NCBI GenBank assembly: GCA_965116965.1
Contig: OZ220743.1
Coordinates: 2,976,001 to 3,040,000 of the forward strand
Reading direction: 5' to 3'
From: Aldehydirespirator sp965116965
GTDB lineage: Bacteria > Actinomycetota > Acidimicrobiia > Acidimicrobiales > Aldehydirespiratoraceae
DNA: 64,000 nt
Made by a program: the position numbers and the translations under genes. The notes beneath the pieces were generated by a model. That model did not search any database. It had not been told where the DNA came from and saw only the letters and a list, made by a program, of their open reading frames with translations. Of the stretch, positions 14,502 to 23,424 are shown in pieces. The stretch's first letter is position 1. Each line of letters begins with the position of its first letter.

Positions 14502-16127
14502 CTATGAGCCGCTGCCCGGCTCGGGTTCGGGGGCGACTACCGGCGCCCTTGCGGGCTTCGGATGGAGCAGGGCGTCGGCCGACGACGGCCCGTAGGGATG
14601 GCCTGCCGCGGCCGAGAGCAGGCCCCGCTGCAAATCGTTGCAGAAGCCGAGATCGAAGATGATCCCCTCGCGGTTGGAGATCAGCGCGAACGTGAGCACG
14701 TCGCCGTTTCGAGCCACCGTCACCCCCGCGATGGCCGACACATCGTTCAAGGTGCCGCTCTTGGCCCACACCGGGCCGCCGACCGTGTCGCCGGCGACGG
14801 CGCCGTCATCGGTGGTCGCCGGCGTGGCGGCCTCGCCGGACTGCGGTTCCGAATCGCAGTCCCGCAGGGTGCCGCTCTCACCAACCACGGCGAGACCGGT
14901 CACCAGCGGCGAGTCGGGACCGGCTTGCAGCAACAGCCGGGTGATGAGGTCGCAGGTCAGCCGGTTGTGCAGCGACAGTCCCGATCCGTCGGCGATGACG
15001 ATGCCGGTGGTCGGGATGCCCAGCAGTCGCTCCAGGACGTCGTGGACGTCGGTGACCGCCTCGGCGCGTGCCGAGCCCGAGAAGCGTCTGCCGATGTCCT
15101 TGAGGAGCATCTCGGCCGTCGTATTGTCCGAGTAGCGCAACATCCGGGCCACGATCTCCGCCATCGGCGGCGACTCGACGCTGCCGAGCGAGAAGAGCTC
15201 GGACCGCGGCGGCGCAGCGCCCTTGCCGGCCGGGGCCGACACGACGATGCCGCGGCCATCGATCAGCCCGTCCAACACCTGGGCCGCGTGGAGTGCCGGA
15301 TCGGGGGCCCGCACGTTCTGGCGCCGGCTGGCGTAGTCCGCCGAGGCGGGGAAGGACACGTACCCGTCGTTGAGCAGCAGCGCGGACAGGGGACCGACCT
15401 GATTGCTGTTGACGTAGGACTGCTTCCAGAGGGGCTGGTTGCCGGGTTGGACGATCTGGGCCGAGTAGTCCCGCTCCGCCTCGGGGAACCGCGACTCGTC
15501 GGCCAGGACACTGCCCTCGACCCTGCTGATGCCCCGGTCGCGCAGGCTGGCTGCGGCCTGGGCGGCGAGGTCGGTGAAGTCGGTGTGGGCCATGGGCTCC
15601 TCGAAGCGCCGTATGTAGGAAGGCGTCGACAGCACCGGATCGCCCCGTCCCACCAGGAAGATGTCGCCGGTGAGCACGCCGCCGAAGGCGGACGTCAGAT
15701 CGGCGGAACGCACGAAGGCCTCGGTGGTGAACGTCGCCTCGGGTCCTGCCGTCTCGAGGATCACGGCCGCGGTGACGATCTTCATCAGCGAGGACGGTAC
15801 GAGCGGCACGTCAGCCTGCTCGCGCAGGACGGGCTCGCGGTTCCGGTAGACGGCCAGGCATGTCTGAGGCGGGGCGCTGGGCAGCGCAGCCACGTCCGAC
15901 AGCCGCTCGTGGAGACGGGCTTCGGTGACCGGACCCGACAGCCAAGCCGGGGTCCGGCGCACGCTCAGCAGCGGTGTGTCCACCACCATCCGGGGAGGAC
16001 CGGCGTCGACCACCCAGCCCGGATCGGAGTCGGCGTTGATGCGCCGCGCCTGGACATAAGACCCGACCGCAGTAGTCGCCAGCGCGGCCAACAGGACCGA
16101 GAGCAGGATTCGACGCATCCTCGTCAT
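14502..16127 (-). CDS. dacB: D-alanyl-D-alanine carboxypeptidase/endopeptidase (PBP4/DacB family)
   Basis: Periplasmic peptidoglycan hydrolase that trims or cleaves D-Ala-containing crosslinks. An uncleaved or signal helix lies at about 5-25 (ILLSVLLAALATTAVGSYV). Catalytic motifs: SxxK at Ser113-Lys116 (PSSLMK), SxN in YSDNTTAEMLL, and KSG replacing KTG in VWAKSGTLNDVSAIAG, which is normal for this family. The length of 541 suits S13 peptidases with an inserted domain. ATG 16127, with an alternative ATG three codons in. The upstream divergent region is filled by a six-copy 44-bp repeat. Probably co-transcribed with the LON-domain gene. Confidence 0.9.
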   Translation of the reverse strand: MTRMRRILLSVLLAALATTAVGSYVQARRINADSDPGWVVDAGPPRMVVDTPLLSVRRTPAWLSGPVTEARLHERLSDVAALPSAPPQTCLAVYRNREPVLREQADVPLVPSSLMKIVTAAVILETAGPEATFTTEAFVRSADLTSAFGGVLTGDIFLVGRGDPVLSTPSYIRRFEEPMAHTDFTDLAAQAAASLRDRGISRVEGSVLADESRFPEAERDYSAQIVQPGNQPLWKQSYVNSNQVGPLSALLLNDGYVSFPASADYASRRQNVRAPDPALHAAQVLDGLIDGRGIVVSAPAGKGAAPPRSELFSLGSVESPPMAEIVARMLRYSDNTTAEMLLKDIGRRFSGSARAEAVTDVHDVLERLLGIPTTGIVIADGSGLSLHNRLTCDLITRLLLQAGPDSPLVTGLAVVGESGTLRDCDSEPQSGEAATPATTDDGAVAGDTVGGPVWAKSGTLNDVSAIAGVTVARNGDVLTFALISNREGIIFDLGFCNDLQRGLLSAAAGHPYGPSSADALLHPKPARAPVVAPEPEPGSGS

Positions 16128-16143
16128 CGTACGCCGCCCGGGG

Positions 16144-16461
16144 AGAGGCCGAGCGCAGGGACGACCAACGCTGAAGTCTTGGCGAGGCGCTCAGCGAGGC
16201 ACGGCCCGAGCGGCCCGTGAGCGAAGCGAACAGGAGCGGAAGGCACGGCCCGAGCGGCCCGTGAGCGAAGCGAACAGGAGCGGAAGGCACGGCCCGAGCG
16301 GCCCGTGAGCGAAGCGAACAGGAGCGGAAGGCACGGCCCGAGCGGCCCGTGAGCGAAGCGAACAGGAGCGGAAGGCACGGCCCGAGCGGCCCGTGAGCGA
16401 AGCGAACAGGAGCGGAAGGCACGGCCCGAGCGGCCCGTGAGCGAAGCGAACAGGAGCGGGA
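16144..16461. repeat. Dispersed intergenic repeat expanded as six 44-bp tandem copies
   Basis: The left end (AGAGGCCGAGCG at 16144) matches the left end of the dispersed element seen elsewhere in the window. The core GGCCCGAGCGGCCCGTGAGC then repeats with 44-base spacing at 16199, 16243, 16287, 16331, 16375 and 16419, with near-perfect identity. It fills most of the 393-base gap between dacB (minus) and the next plus-strand gene, where promoters for both would be expected. Nothing else recognisable is in the gap. Confidence 0.93.
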
Positions 16462-16520
16462 CACACAGCTGGACAGGTCCGGGCTGCCCGGGCCCGGCAG
16501 GGCCTCGCTAGCGTCACAGC

Positions 16521-16907
16521 ATGGACATCGTGGCCGCATTGTTCATCGACGACATCCAGCTCCGCCAGGTGCCGGGACCCTCCACCCGCATCGACCTGAC
16601 CGGAGTGCAGTTCTCGGCGGTCGCCCCCAGCGAACTGCCGCTGGTGTGGGCCCCCCACCTGGTGGTGATCGTTCGTTGCGCGCCGGGAGAACCGGGCGTC
16701 GGGGCGCTCGAGGTCGCCTATTTTCGGGGCGAGGAGCGGATCGCCCGCAACGTGCAGCCGCTGCAGGTGGAACCGGGGAAGTTCAACTACCGGCTGGTCC
16801 GGGCCGAGCTCGAGTTCACCGACCACGGCACGGTCGAGGCCCGGGCCCGCATCGACGCCGGACCGGTGACCGTCGTCCCCTACACCCTGCTGCCTCCCCC
16901 GCCCTAG
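16521..16907 (+). CDS. Conserved-looking protein of unknown function (128 aa)
   Basis: Not recognised. Begins MDIVAALFIDDIQLRQVPGP and reads as an all-beta soluble domain with alternating hydrophobic residues (LPLVWAPHLVVIVRCAPGE, ALEVAYFRGEERIARNVQP, AELEFTDHGTVEARARIDAG). There is no signal peptide. The layout is reminiscent of small actinobacterial DUF6941-type proteins, but this is only a pattern match. It lies about 100 bases before transketolase on the same strand and just after the tandem repeat. Confidence 0.65.
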   Translation: MDIVAALFIDDIQLRQVPGPSTRIDLTGVQFSAVAPSELPLVWAPHLVVIVRCAPGEPGVGALEVAYFRGEERIARNVQPLQVEPGKFNYRLVRAELEFTDHGTVEARARIDAGPVTVVPYTLLPPPP

Positions 16908-17005
16908 CGGCCTCCACCCCGCGTTGGGCAGCGCGCGCCATCAACCACCCGCGCATGTTCTATGGTGGGCCGCGCGTGCGCGGAGTGCGAACGGTTGGAG
17001 GGCCG

Positions 17006-18979
17006 GTGACTTCCATCGAGAGGCTCGGAATCAATGTCATCAAGGCGCTGGCCATGGACGCGCCCCACGCGGCGCGCTCCGGCCACCAGGGCACCGCCAT
17101 GGCTCTGGCTCCGCTGGCCCACGTGCTGTGGACCCGCATCATGCGCTACGACGCCCAGCGGCCCGACTGGCCCGACCGGGACCGTTTCGTGCTGTCGGCC
17201 GGCCACGCCTCGATCCTGCAGTACGCCATGCTGTACCTCACAGGCCACGGCCTCACCCTCGACAACCTGCGGAACTTCCGGCAGTGGGGGTCGCCCACGC
17301 CCGGGCATCCCGAGGTGGGCTGCACCCCGGGAGTGGAGGTCACCACCGGCCCGCTCGGCCAGGGCGTCGCCAACGCAGTGGGCATGGCCGTCGCCGAGAG
17401 CCAGGTGCGGACCCGCTTCGGCGCCGATGTCTGCGACCACCGCATCTTCGCGATCGCCGGCGACGGCGACCTGTCCGAGGGGGTCAGCCACGAGGCGGCC
17501 TCGCTGGCCGGGCACCTGGGCCTGGACCGGCTGGTGGTGGTCTACGACGACAACGAGGTCACCATCGACGGCGGCACCGACCTGGCCCTCTCCGACGACG
17601 CGGCCGCCCGCTTCCGGGCCTACGGCTGGCACGTGATCGAGCTCGGCGAGGCGGCCGAGGACCTCGACGCGCTGGAGGCGGCGCTGCACGACGCGGCCGC
17701 GGTGGACGACCGCCCGTCGCTGGTGGTCCTGCGCACGGTGATCGCGGCGCCGGCGCCTCAGGCCTCGGGAACGCCGGCCGCCCACGGTTACGCCATCTTC
17801 GACGAGGAGATCGCGGCGACCAAGACCCTCATGGGCCTGCCCGCCGCCGAGACGTTCCACGTGCCCGGCGAGGTGCTCGACTACTACCGCGCCGCTGGGA
17901 CCGCCGGCCAGGACGAGCGCTTCGCCTGGGAGGCCCGGGCCGCCGCCTTCGACGGCGACCGCGACGGCCTGGAGGCGTGCCTGGGCGCCACCGGCCGCGC
18001 CGGCTGGACCGACGTGCTGCCGTCGTGGGAGCCGGGCCAGTCGGTCGCCACCCGCAAGGCCTCCAACGTCACCCTGCAGGCCCTGCTGCCGGCGGTTCCC
18101 GCCCTCACCGGCGGCGGCGCCGACCTGACCGGCAACACCGGCACGGTCCTGGCCGACGCCGGGGTGTTCTCGGCCAGCGGGCCGGGAGGCCGCCAGATCT
18201 ACTTCGGCGTGCGCGAGCACGCCATGGGGGCCATAGCCAACGGCATGGCCCTGCACGGCGGCGCCATACCGGTAGTGGGCACCTTCCTGGTATTCGCCGA
18301 CTACATGCGGCCGGCGGTGCGGCTCGCCGCGCTGTCGGAGGCCAAGGTCGTCTTCGTGTGGAGCCACGACTCCGTGGGCGTGGGCGAGGACGGCCCCACC
18401 CACCAACCCGTGGAACACCTGGCCTCCCTGCGAGCCATTCCTGGGCTGCGGGTGATCCGGCCGGCCGACGCCACCGAGACAGTGGGAGCCTGGCGGGTGG
18501 CGGTGGAGTCCGAGGGTCCGACCGCGTTGATCCTCACCCGCCAGGGGGTGCCCGTGCTCGAGGGCGCCCGGGCCGAGGGGGTGGCGGCAGGGGGCTACGG
18601 GCTGCGGGAGCCCGCCGAGCCCAGCCTGACGCTGGTCGGAACGGGCAGCGAGGTGTCGGTGTGCTGCGACGCGGCCGCGGTGCTCGCCGCCGAGGGAGTA
18701 GCCGCCCGCGTAGTGTCGCTGCCGTCATGGGAGCTGTTCGCCGAGCAGCCCTACTCCGAGCAGGCCAGGGTCCTGCGGCCCGACCTTCCGTCCTTGGCGG
18801 TCGAGGCAGCCAGCACGATGGGTTGGAGCCGTTGGACCGACGAGGCGGTGGGCATCGACCGCTTCGGCGCCTCGGCGCCCGGCGCGGTGGTGATGGAGAA
18901 ACTCGGGATCTCCGTCTCCAACGTGGCCGACAGGGCCCGGGCCCTGCTGGCCGGCGCCCGGACGAGAGCCGCGTTCTGA
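17006..18979 (+). CDS. tkt: Transketolase
   Basis: Thiamine-diphosphate enzyme moving two-carbon ketol units between pentose and other sugar phosphates. The 657-residue length is typical. Visible marks: the N-terminal substrate His in SGHQGTAMALAPLAHVLW, TTGPLGQGVANAVGMA, the ThDP motif GDGDLSEGVSHEAASLAG, the catalytic Glu region in YFGVREHAMGAIANGMALHG, and SHDSVGVGEDGPTHQPVEHL. GTG 17006 is chosen because GGAGG sits 6 bases upstream (TTGGAGGGCCG); an in-frame ATG at 16954 lacks a ribosome site. It is followed 22 bases later by transaldolase, the usual actinobacterial tkt-tal pair. Confidence 0.95.
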   Translation: MTSIERLGINVIKALAMDAPHAARSGHQGTAMALAPLAHVLWTRIMRYDAQRPDWPDRDRFVLSAGHASILQYAMLYLTGHGLTLDNLRNFRQWGSPTPGHPEVGCTPGVEVTTGPLGQGVANAVGMAVAESQVRTRFGADVCDHRIFAIAGDGDLSEGVSHEAASLAGHLGLDRLVVVYDDNEVTIDGGTDLALSDDAAARFRAYGWHVIELGEAAEDLDALEAALHDAAAVDDRPSLVVLRTVIAAPAPQASGTPAAHGYAIFDEEIAATKTLMGLPAAETFHVPGEVLDYYRAAGTAGQDERFAWEARAAAFDGDRDGLEACLGATGRAGWTDVLPSWEPGQSVATRKASNVTLQALLPAVPALTGGGADLTGNTGTVLADAGVFSASGPGGRQIYFGVREHAMGAIANGMALHGGAIPVVGTFLVFADYMRPAVRLAALSEAKVVFVWSHDSVGVGEDGPTHQPVEHLASLRAIPGLRVIRPADATETVGAWRVAVESEGPTALILTRQGVPVLEGARAEGVAAGGYGLREPAEPSLTLVGTGSEVSVCCDAAAVLAAEGVAARVVSLPSWELFAEQPYSEQARVLRPDLPSLAVEAASTMGWSRWTDEAVGIDRFGASAPGAVVMEKLGISVSNVADRARALLAGARTRAAF

Positions 18980-19001
18980 GGTCGAGGAGGGCCGGCTTGA
19001 C

Positions 19002-20120
19002 ATGACCGCGACCACCAGACTGCACGAGCTCCACGACCGTTGCGACCAGAGTCCCTGGCTGGACAACATCCGCAGGGGCTGGATAACCGGCGGCGACCTC
19101 CACCGGTGGGTCCAGCGGGGCGTGAGGGGTCTCACCTCGAACCCGTCGATATTCCAGAAGGCCATCACCGCCACCGCCGACTACGACGACGAGTTCCAAG
19201 ACTCCATCGACGCCGGACTCGACGTCGAGTCCTCCTACTGGCGCCTGGTCACCTCCGACATTTCGGCCGCGGCCGCAGTCCTGCGCCCGGTCTACGACGA
19301 GGCCGACGGCGTCGACGGATTCGTGTCGGTCGAGGTGGCGCCCGACCTGGCCCGGGACTCCGCAGCCACCGCCCAGGCGGCCCGGCGACTTCACGAGCAG
19401 CTGGCGCTGCCCAACCTCTACGTGAAGATTCCGGGCACGGCCGAGGGCCTGGCGCCGATCGAAGCGATGATCGCCGAGGGCAACAGCATCAACGTCACGC
19501 TGATTTTCAGCGTTGAGCGCTACCTGGAGGTGGCCGACGCCTACATGTCGGGCCTCGAGCAGAACTCCGGCGACCTGTCGCGCGTGTCCAGCGTGGCGTC
19601 GTTCTTCGTGTCGAGGATCGACACCGAGGTGGACCGGCGCCTGGAGGCCATCGGGACCGCCGAGGCGCTCGATCTGCGCGGCCGCGCCGCCATCGCCAAC
19701 GCCAAGGTCGCCTACGCGCACTTCCAGAGGCTCTGTGCCGAGCCGCGCTGGAAGGCGCTGGCCGCCCGCGGGGCCCGGCCCCAGCGCCTGCTGTGGGCAA
19801 GCACGTCGACCAAGAACCCGGCCTACCCGGACACGCTCTACGTCGACGAGTTGATCGGTCCGGGGACGGTGAACACGCTTCCCGACGCCACCCTGGAGGC
19901 CTTCGAGCACCACGGCACCGTCGAACCCACCCTCGCGTCGGGTGTCGACGAGGCCGCCGACGTGCTCGACCGGATCGTCGCGCTCGGCGTCGACCTCGAA
20001 GCGGTCACCGTCCAGCTCGAGGACGAGGGCGTCGCCGCCTTCGCCAAGAGCTTCGACGAGCTTCTAGGGGTGCTCGGTGACAAGGCCGACGACCTCCACG
20101 CCGCTCCCCGCCCCAGCTAG
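19002..20120 (+). CDS. tal: Transaldolase
   Basis: Transfers a dihydroxyacetone unit between sedoheptulose-7-phosphate and glyceraldehyde-3-phosphate. The 372 residues match the mycobacterial long type. GLTSNPSIFQKAI is near residue 43, the Schiff-base Lys is at about 142 in LYVKIPGTAEG, and the family stretch NVTLIFSVERYLEVADAY follows. AGGAGGGCCGG precedes the ATG. The 3' end overlaps a broken cysD by about 44 bases in another frame, an arrangement that suggests the downstream sequence arrived or decayed against an intact tal. Confidence 0.95.
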   Translation: MTATTRLHELHDRCDQSPWLDNIRRGWITGGDLHRWVQRGVRGLTSNPSIFQKAITATADYDDEFQDSIDAGLDVESSYWRLVTSDISAAAAVLRPVYDEADGVDGFVSVEVAPDLARDSAATAQAARRLHEQLALPNLYVKIPGTAEGLAPIEAMIAEGNSINVTLIFSVERYLEVADAYMSGLEQNSGDLSRVSSVASFFVSRIDTEVDRRLEAIGTAEALDLRGRAAIANAKVAYAHFQRLCAEPRWKALAARGARPQRLLWASTSTKNPAYPDTLYVDELIGPGTVNTLPDATLEAFEHHGTVEPTLASGVDEAADVLDRIVALGVDLEAVTVQLEDEGVAAFAKSFDELLGVLGDKADDLHAAPRPS

Positions 20121-20400
20121 CGCCCGCCCCGAGGCCGTCCGGCTGCCGGACCGGCTCCAGCGCCTCGAGGACGAGAGCATCCACATCATCCGCGAGGTCA
20201 TGGCGCAGTTCAACAACCCGGTGATGCTCTACTCGACCGGCAAGGACAGCTCGGTGATGCCGCACCTGGCTCGCAAGGCGTTCCATCCCGGCCCGGTCCC
20301 GTTCCCGCTGCTGCACATCGACACCACCTGGAAGTTCTTCCGAGATGATCGCCTTCCGGGACCGGATGGCCGGCGAGAGCGGCTTCATCCCGCCCGCCGG
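20077..20400 (+). pseudogene. cysD: Truncated, frameshifted sulfate adenylyltransferase subunit 2 (cysD) remnant
   Basis: The N terminus is clear CysD: LDRLQRLEDESIHIIREVMAQF-like start, then PVMLYSTGKDSSVMPHLARKAF with the PP-loop, and PLLHIDTTWKF. At about 20338 the frame breaks: the next CysD residues EMIAFRDRMAGESGFI are encoded in another phase (from about 20342), after which homology ends at about 20392. About two thirds of the gene, including the substrate-binding half, is missing. PHLARKAF also has Pro where Leu is usual. No cysN follows. From 20405 to 20628 the sequence has no recognisable gene and contains short imperfect direct repeats of CGTGGAGCCC. The start GTG 20077 overlaps tal. 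Confidence 0.82.
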
Positions 20401-20628
20401 CTCGCCGCGACCGTGACGCCTGATCCCGACCGGGCGCCTGTGGGCGAGGCCGCGGGCACCGCCGACATTCGTGTGGAGCCCAGACATCGTGGAGGCCGGA
20501 CATCGCGGGGCCCGGACGTCGTGGAGCCCGGGCGACAACCGATGTGGGCCGCGACGCAGGTCCTGGGCGAGGTGCTGGAGCGCATCCGGCCCCCGGCGTG
20601 CGGTACGCAGGACGCGGAGCACTAGTTT

Positions 20629-23034
20629 GTGAGCATCATGGCTGAGGAGCGCTTCCAGGACCCGGCCCAGGTCGCCGATCTGGCACGCGCCATCCGCGAC
20701 GAGCACCACGGGTCGAGAGTCACCTTCTCGCCCAAGGTGTTCATTCCGCTGACCAAGCTGTGCCGGGACCGCTGCGGCTATTGCACGTTCGCGCAACCGC
20801 CGGCCCGGCTCGAGGCTCCCTACCTGACCCCCGAACAGGTCCTCGACGCCGCCCGGGCCGGGGCCCGTCACGGATGCCACGAAGCGCTGTTCACGCTGGG
20901 AGAGCGCCCGGAACTCAGATACCCGGCAGCCCGCGAGTGGCTCGACCGCCACGGCTACTCCAGCACCGTCGACTACGTGGCCGCCATGGCCCGGCTCGTG
21001 CTGGACGAGACTGGCCTGCTGCCCCACGCCAACACCGGTGCGATGGCCGCCGACGAGCTCGCCGCGCTGCGCCGGGTGGCCCCCAGCCAGGGCATGATGA
21101 TCGAGTCGCTCCGATCCGACCTCGACGCCCACCGGGGCGCCCCGGACAAGACCCCGGAGCGCCGTCTAGCCACGCTGGAGGCCGCCGGCGAGCTGAGGAT
21201 CCCGTACACAACCGGAATCCTGGTGGGCATCGGCGAGGACCGGACCGACCGGATAGAGGCGCTGGAGGCCATCGCCGAATCGCACCGCCGGTGGGGCCAT
21301 GTCCAGGAGGTGATCGTCCAGAACTTCCTGCCCAAGCCGGGCACGGCCATGCAGCGCTGGCCGCCGTGCCCGCGTCCGGACCACCTCGATGCGATATCCC
21401 TCGCCCGGGTGATCCTGCCTCCGGAGGTCCACGTCCAAGCCCCGCCCAATCTGGCCGAGGACTTCGGCGAGCTGCTTCTGGCCGGGATCGACGACTGGGG
21501 CGGCGTGTCCCCGGTAACCGCCGACCACGTGAACCCCGAGCGCCCATGGCCGCATCTCGACCGGTTGAGGGAGGTGACCGAGGCGGCCGGGCACGTTCTC
21601 GCCCCCCGGCTCACTGTCCACCCGTGGTACGCGCGCCGGCCCGAGACCTGGATCGACGAGGACCTGCGCTTCGCGGTCATCGATCGCAGCGACTCGGAGG
21701 GCTTCGGGCGCGACGACCCCGGGTCTCAGTTCCCGGAGCGGGCCATGGAGCGGGCCCGGGCCGGCGACGGCGCCGACGTCGAGCTGGTGGGCGAACGCTC
21801 CACCCAGTGGTACTCGGGGGCGGGCACCGATCCGATGGTCCTGGTGCCGGGCCGGGCCTCGGCCCGGGGGGCGGTGGGCGAGGTTCTGCAGGGTGTGGCC
21901 GCCGGATCGGAAGTGGGATTCGACGAGATCGTCACGTTGTTCGGCGCTCGCGGGTCCGAGGTGGCTGCGGTGGCGGCCACCGCCGACGACCTGAGGCGCG
22001 CCATCGTCGGCGACGACGTGACCTGGGTGGCCAACCGCAACATCAACTACACCAACGTCTGCACGTTCAAGTGCCGGTTCTGCGGCTTCTCCAAAGGTCC
22101 CCTGTCTCTCAACTTGAGGGGCACTCCCTACCTGCTGGAGATCTCCGAGATCGTCCGGCGCAGCCTGGAGGCCTCCGAGCTGGGCGCCACCGAGGTGTGC
22201 CTGCAGGGCGGCATCCACCCCGACTTCGACGGCGACTACTACATCGACGTGGCCCGGGCCGTGCATGACGCGGCGCCGGACATCCACATCCACGGGTTCA
22301 CCGCCCTGGAGGTGACCGAGGGTGCCCGGCGCAACGGCGAGCCGCTGGACGACTACCTGCGGCGCCTCATGGATGCGGGGCAGCGGTCGCTGCCGGGCAC
22401 AGCCGCCGAGATCCTCGACGACGAGGTTCGGGAGGTGCTCTGTCCCGACAAGATCACCACCGACGAGTGGCTGGAGTGCCATCGCATCGCCCACGGCGTC
22501 GGGCTGGGCTCCAACGTGACGATCATGTTCGGCTCCATCGAGCGACCCGAGCACTGGGCAAACCATCTGCTGCGCACCCGGGCCCTTCAGGCCTCCACGG
22601 GCGGATTCACAGAGTTCGTCGGCCTGCCCTTCGTGCACATGGCGTCGCCCGTCTACCTCCAGCGCCGGGCCCGGCGGGGGCCCACGTTCCGCGAGGTCCT
22701 GCTGATGCACGCCGTTGCCCGCATCGCATACCGGGGCTACATCGACAACATCCAGGGATCGTGGGTGAAGCTGGGCTTCAAGTCGATCGAGCAGCTGCTG
22801 CAGGCCGGAGTCAACGACCTCGGCGGCACCCTGATGGACGAGAACATCTCAAGGGCCGCAGGCGCGGAACACGGCCAGGGCGCCCACCCCGACGACTTCG
22901 AACGCCTAGTCGCGCCGCTGGGTCGCCGCCTCGTGCAGCGGACCACCCTCTACGGCCGGGTCGACCCCGGAGTCTCAGCGGCGTCGGCCGCCAATGGGAG
23001 GCAAAGAGTCCGCGTCCCGGTGGCGGCCCGCTAG
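20629..23034 (+). CDS. fbiC: FO synthase, fused CofG-CofH (F420 biosynthesis)
   Basis: Bifunctional radical-SAM enzyme that joins tyrosine and a ribityl pyrimidine to form FO, the deazaflavin core of coenzyme F420. The 801 residues hold two domains. The CofG half has the cluster motif C45RDRC49GYC52; the CofH half has C478TFKC482RFC485 followed by GFSKGP. The fused form is typical of actinobacteria. GTG 20629 is used; ATG 20638 three codons later is an alternative. The 3' end, ending LYGRVDPGVSA and then a basic tail, is normal. Presence implies F420-dependent redox enzymes elsewhere. Confidence 0.95.
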   Translation: MSIMAEERFQDPAQVADLARAIRDEHHGSRVTFSPKVFIPLTKLCRDRCGYCTFAQPPARLEAPYLTPEQVLDAARAGARHGCHEALFTLGERPELRYPAAREWLDRHGYSSTVDYVAAMARLVLDETGLLPHANTGAMAADELAALRRVAPSQGMMIESLRSDLDAHRGAPDKTPERRLATLEAAGELRIPYTTGILVGIGEDRTDRIEALEAIAESHRRWGHVQEVIVQNFLPKPGTAMQRWPPCPRPDHLDAISLARVILPPEVHVQAPPNLAEDFGELLLAGIDDWGGVSPVTADHVNPERPWPHLDRLREVTEAAGHVLAPRLTVHPWYARRPETWIDEDLRFAVIDRSDSEGFGRDDPGSQFPERAMERARAGDGADVELVGERSTQWYSGAGTDPMVLVPGRASARGAVGEVLQGVAAGSEVGFDEIVTLFGARGSEVAAVAATADDLRRAIVGDDVTWVANRNINYTNVCTFKCRFCGFSKGPLSLNLRGTPYLLEISEIVRRSLEASELGATEVCLQGGIHPDFDGDYYIDVARAVHDAAPDIHIHGFTALEVTEGARRNGEPLDDYLRRLMDAGQRSLPGTAAEILDDEVREVLCPDKITTDEWLECHRIAHGVGLGSNVTIMFGSIERPEHWANHLLRTRALQASTGGFTEFVGLPFVHMASPVYLQRRARRGPTFREVLLMHAVARIAYRGYIDNIQGSWVKLGFKSIEQLLQAGVNDLGGTLMDENISRAAGAEHGQGAHPDDFERLVAPLGRRLVQRTTLYGRVDPGVSAASAANGRQRVRVPVAAR

Positions 23035-23054
23035 CCTCCGGCTCACGCGGGCAC

Positions 23055-23246
23055 CTACAGATCGGACCGAAGGAGGTGGGCGGCCTTCTCGACGGCTCGC
23101 CGGGCCTGAGTGAGGCGCTTCTCCTCCTGCGACGCCTTCGTTGCCCCGGCCTCGATCGAGTCCCGCAAACTCTCAAGGGCCAGATCCGCGAGCTCCTCGG
23201 CAATGGCCGAGAGCCGCTCTGAAATATCATGACGCTTATCAACCAT
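23055..23246 (-). CDS. Small charged helical protein of unknown function (63 aa)
   Basis: MVDKRHDISERLSAIAEEL and onward is almost wholly helical and highly charged (SQEEKRLTQARRAVEKAAHLL), with no membrane segment. The frame stays open upstream to 23348, but that extension is the translated dispersed repeat (ARERSEQERE), so ATG 23246 is chosen; ATG 23258 is four codons earlier. Convergent with fbiC. Function not recognised. Confidence 0.6.
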   Translation of the reverse strand: MVDKRHDISERLSAIAEELADLALESLRDSIEAGATKASQEEKRLTQARRAVEKAAHLLRSDL

Positions 23247-23308
23247 GCCTGACACCATAGAGGCCGCAGAGACAGTGCGTGCCCGCCCCGCAACAGGGCA
23301 CTCTGCTT

Positions 23309-23407
23309 CCCGCTCCTGTTCGCTGCGCTCACGGGCCGCTCGGGCCACGGCCTCGCTCAGCTCCGCGCGAAGTCCTTGCGTGACTGCGAACTGCCCGCTC
23401 GGCCTCT
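23309..23407 (-). repeat. Dispersed intergenic repeat, copy
   Basis: Full-length copy in minus orientation: CCCGCTCCTGTTCGCTGCG at 23309, core GCTCACGGGCCGCTCGGGCC, CACGGCCTCGCTCAG, about 35 variable bases, then the end GCTCGGCCTCT at 23397-23407. Lies in the divergent gap between the small helical gene and the ClC gene. Confidence 0.85.
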
Positions 23408-23424
23408 GGGCGACGACCTAGCGG

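Noticed and set aside
20405..20625. C-terminal part of a CysD/CysN fusion
   Set aside because: No frame here resembles CysD or CysN; the sequence has short imperfect repeats and looks noncoding.
23247..23348. Longer start for the small helical protein
   Set aside because: The extra residues come from translating the dispersed repeat, which is open in several frames wherever it occurs.
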